From Streptomyces cinnamoneus (GTDB lineage: Bacteria > Actinomycetota > Actinomycetes > Streptomycetales > Streptomycetaceae): a stretch of 64,000 nt of DNA. The stretch's first letter is position 1. The number at the start of each line of letters is the position of its first letter. Position numbers and translations under genes: made by a program. This document shows, in pieces, positions 63,627 to 64,000 of the stretch. The notes under the pieces are model-generated. The model saw only the letters and a program-made list of their open reading frames with translations, had not been told where the DNA came from and searched no databases. The stretch covers positions 1 through 64,000 of the forward strand of contig NZ_BMVB01000007.1 in assembly GCF_014650495.1 (NCBI RefSeq), read 5' to 3'.

Positions 63627-64000
63627 ATGGTCCTCGCTCTGCTCGTGAGCGGCATCGCCGTGCTGCTGGTGCTGGTGGGGCTCTTCGTCTTCGGGCTGCG
63701 CAGACGGCTGATCCAGCGGTCCGGCGGCACGTTCGACTGCAGCCTGCGCTGGAACGTTCCCGAGGACGACCCCGAGCCGGCCGGCAAGGGCTGGGTGTAC
63801 GGCGTCGCCCGCTACAACGGTGACCGGATCGAGTGGTTCCGGGTGTTCTCGTACGCGTACCGGCCCCGCCGGACGCTGGACCGGGACTCCATCGAGGTGC
63901 TGCAGCGCCGGACGCCGCAGGGCGAGGAGGAGCTGGCGCTGCTGTCCGACGCCGTCATCCTGGCCTGCCTGCACCGTGGCACGCGCCTGGAACTGGCGAT
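63627..64000 (+). CDS. DUF2550 family membrane protein (3' end outside window)
   Basis: The first 124 codons are visible. An N-terminal transmembrane helix (LALLVSGIAVLLVLVGLFVFGL) is followed by a cytoplasmic domain beginning RRLIQRSGGTFDCSLRW, the hallmark of DUF2550, and VARYNGDRIEWFRVFSY. ATG at 63627 is preferred over GTG at 63621 because GAGGAGG lies 9 bases upstream. DUF2550 genes commonly follow atpC in Streptomyces. The function is unknown. Confidence 0.88.
   Translation, partial: MVLALLVSGIAVLLVLVGLFVFGLRRRLIQRSGGTFDCSLRWNVPEDDPEPAGKGWVYGVARYNGDRIEWFRVFSYAYRPRRTLDRDSIEVLQRRTPQGEEELALLSDAVILACLHRGTRLELA

Overview
The window is chromosomal DNA from a Streptomyces or very close relative. 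The evidence is GC content above 70% with a strong third-position GC bias, many GTG and TTG starts, a conservon (cvnABCD), an N-terminally extended Kgd-type 2-oxoglutarate enzyme, a Zn-ribbon L31, the ArgS-like protein NrtL, and the order nrtL-lysA-hom-thrC-thrB-rho-LCP-rpmE-prfA-prmC-Sua5-PTP-glyA-WecA-atpIBEFHAGDC. From memory this order matches Streptomyces chromosomes. I see no insertion sequence, prophage or CRISPR array.

Layout. (1) 0-4.5 kb: the right end of an Fxs (FxSxx-COOH) peptide-modification locus. It holds the C-terminal HExxH half of a maturase cut by the window edge, plus a TIR-like/NB-ARC/TPR protein (FxsT). (2) 4.6-13.2 kb: lon, a GlxA-type AraC regulator, a reductase/DinB pair, a rhomboid-like membrane protein, a methyltransferase-fold protein and a two-component system. 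The apparent lon operators (HspR-type HAIR and ClgR-type box) lie in the 3' end of the glxA-like gene. (3) 13.4-22.2 kb: kgd, a secreted M4 protease, a secreted GH25 muramidase and a MarR regulator with a near-perfect operator. (4) 22-28.6 kb: a PP2C-like protein and a complete conservon whose last gene is a styrene-monooxygenase-type flavoprotein. (5) 28.6-38 kb is the most accessory part: an NlpC/P60 endopeptidase, a TetR regulator, two divergent diiron proteins, a polysaccharide deacetylase, a cupin-like protein, two LuxR-type regulators, a DUF6875-like protein, a 64-residue secreted peptide, an orphan coding fragment and tRNA-Arg(CCG).

(6) 38-64 kb is conserved housekeeping DNA. It covers lysine/threonine synthesis, transcription termination (rho), cell-wall polymer attachment (LCP, WecA-type transferase), translation termination and its methylation (prfA, prmC), tRNA threonylcarbamoylation (Sua5), a serine hydroxymethyltransferase and the whole F1Fo ATP synthase operon, ending in a strong terminator and the start of a DUF2550 gene. 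A Rex-type operator precedes the atp operon.

Points most worth attention: the Fxs locus at the left edge; the lon operators inside the upstream gene; the MarR, TetR-type and Rex-type palindromes; the low-molecular-weight phosphatase homologue whose nucleophile position is Ser instead of Cys; the conservon-monooxygenase unit; and the LuxR/secreted-peptide cluster. All family assignments are from motif recognition by eye; no database search was run.
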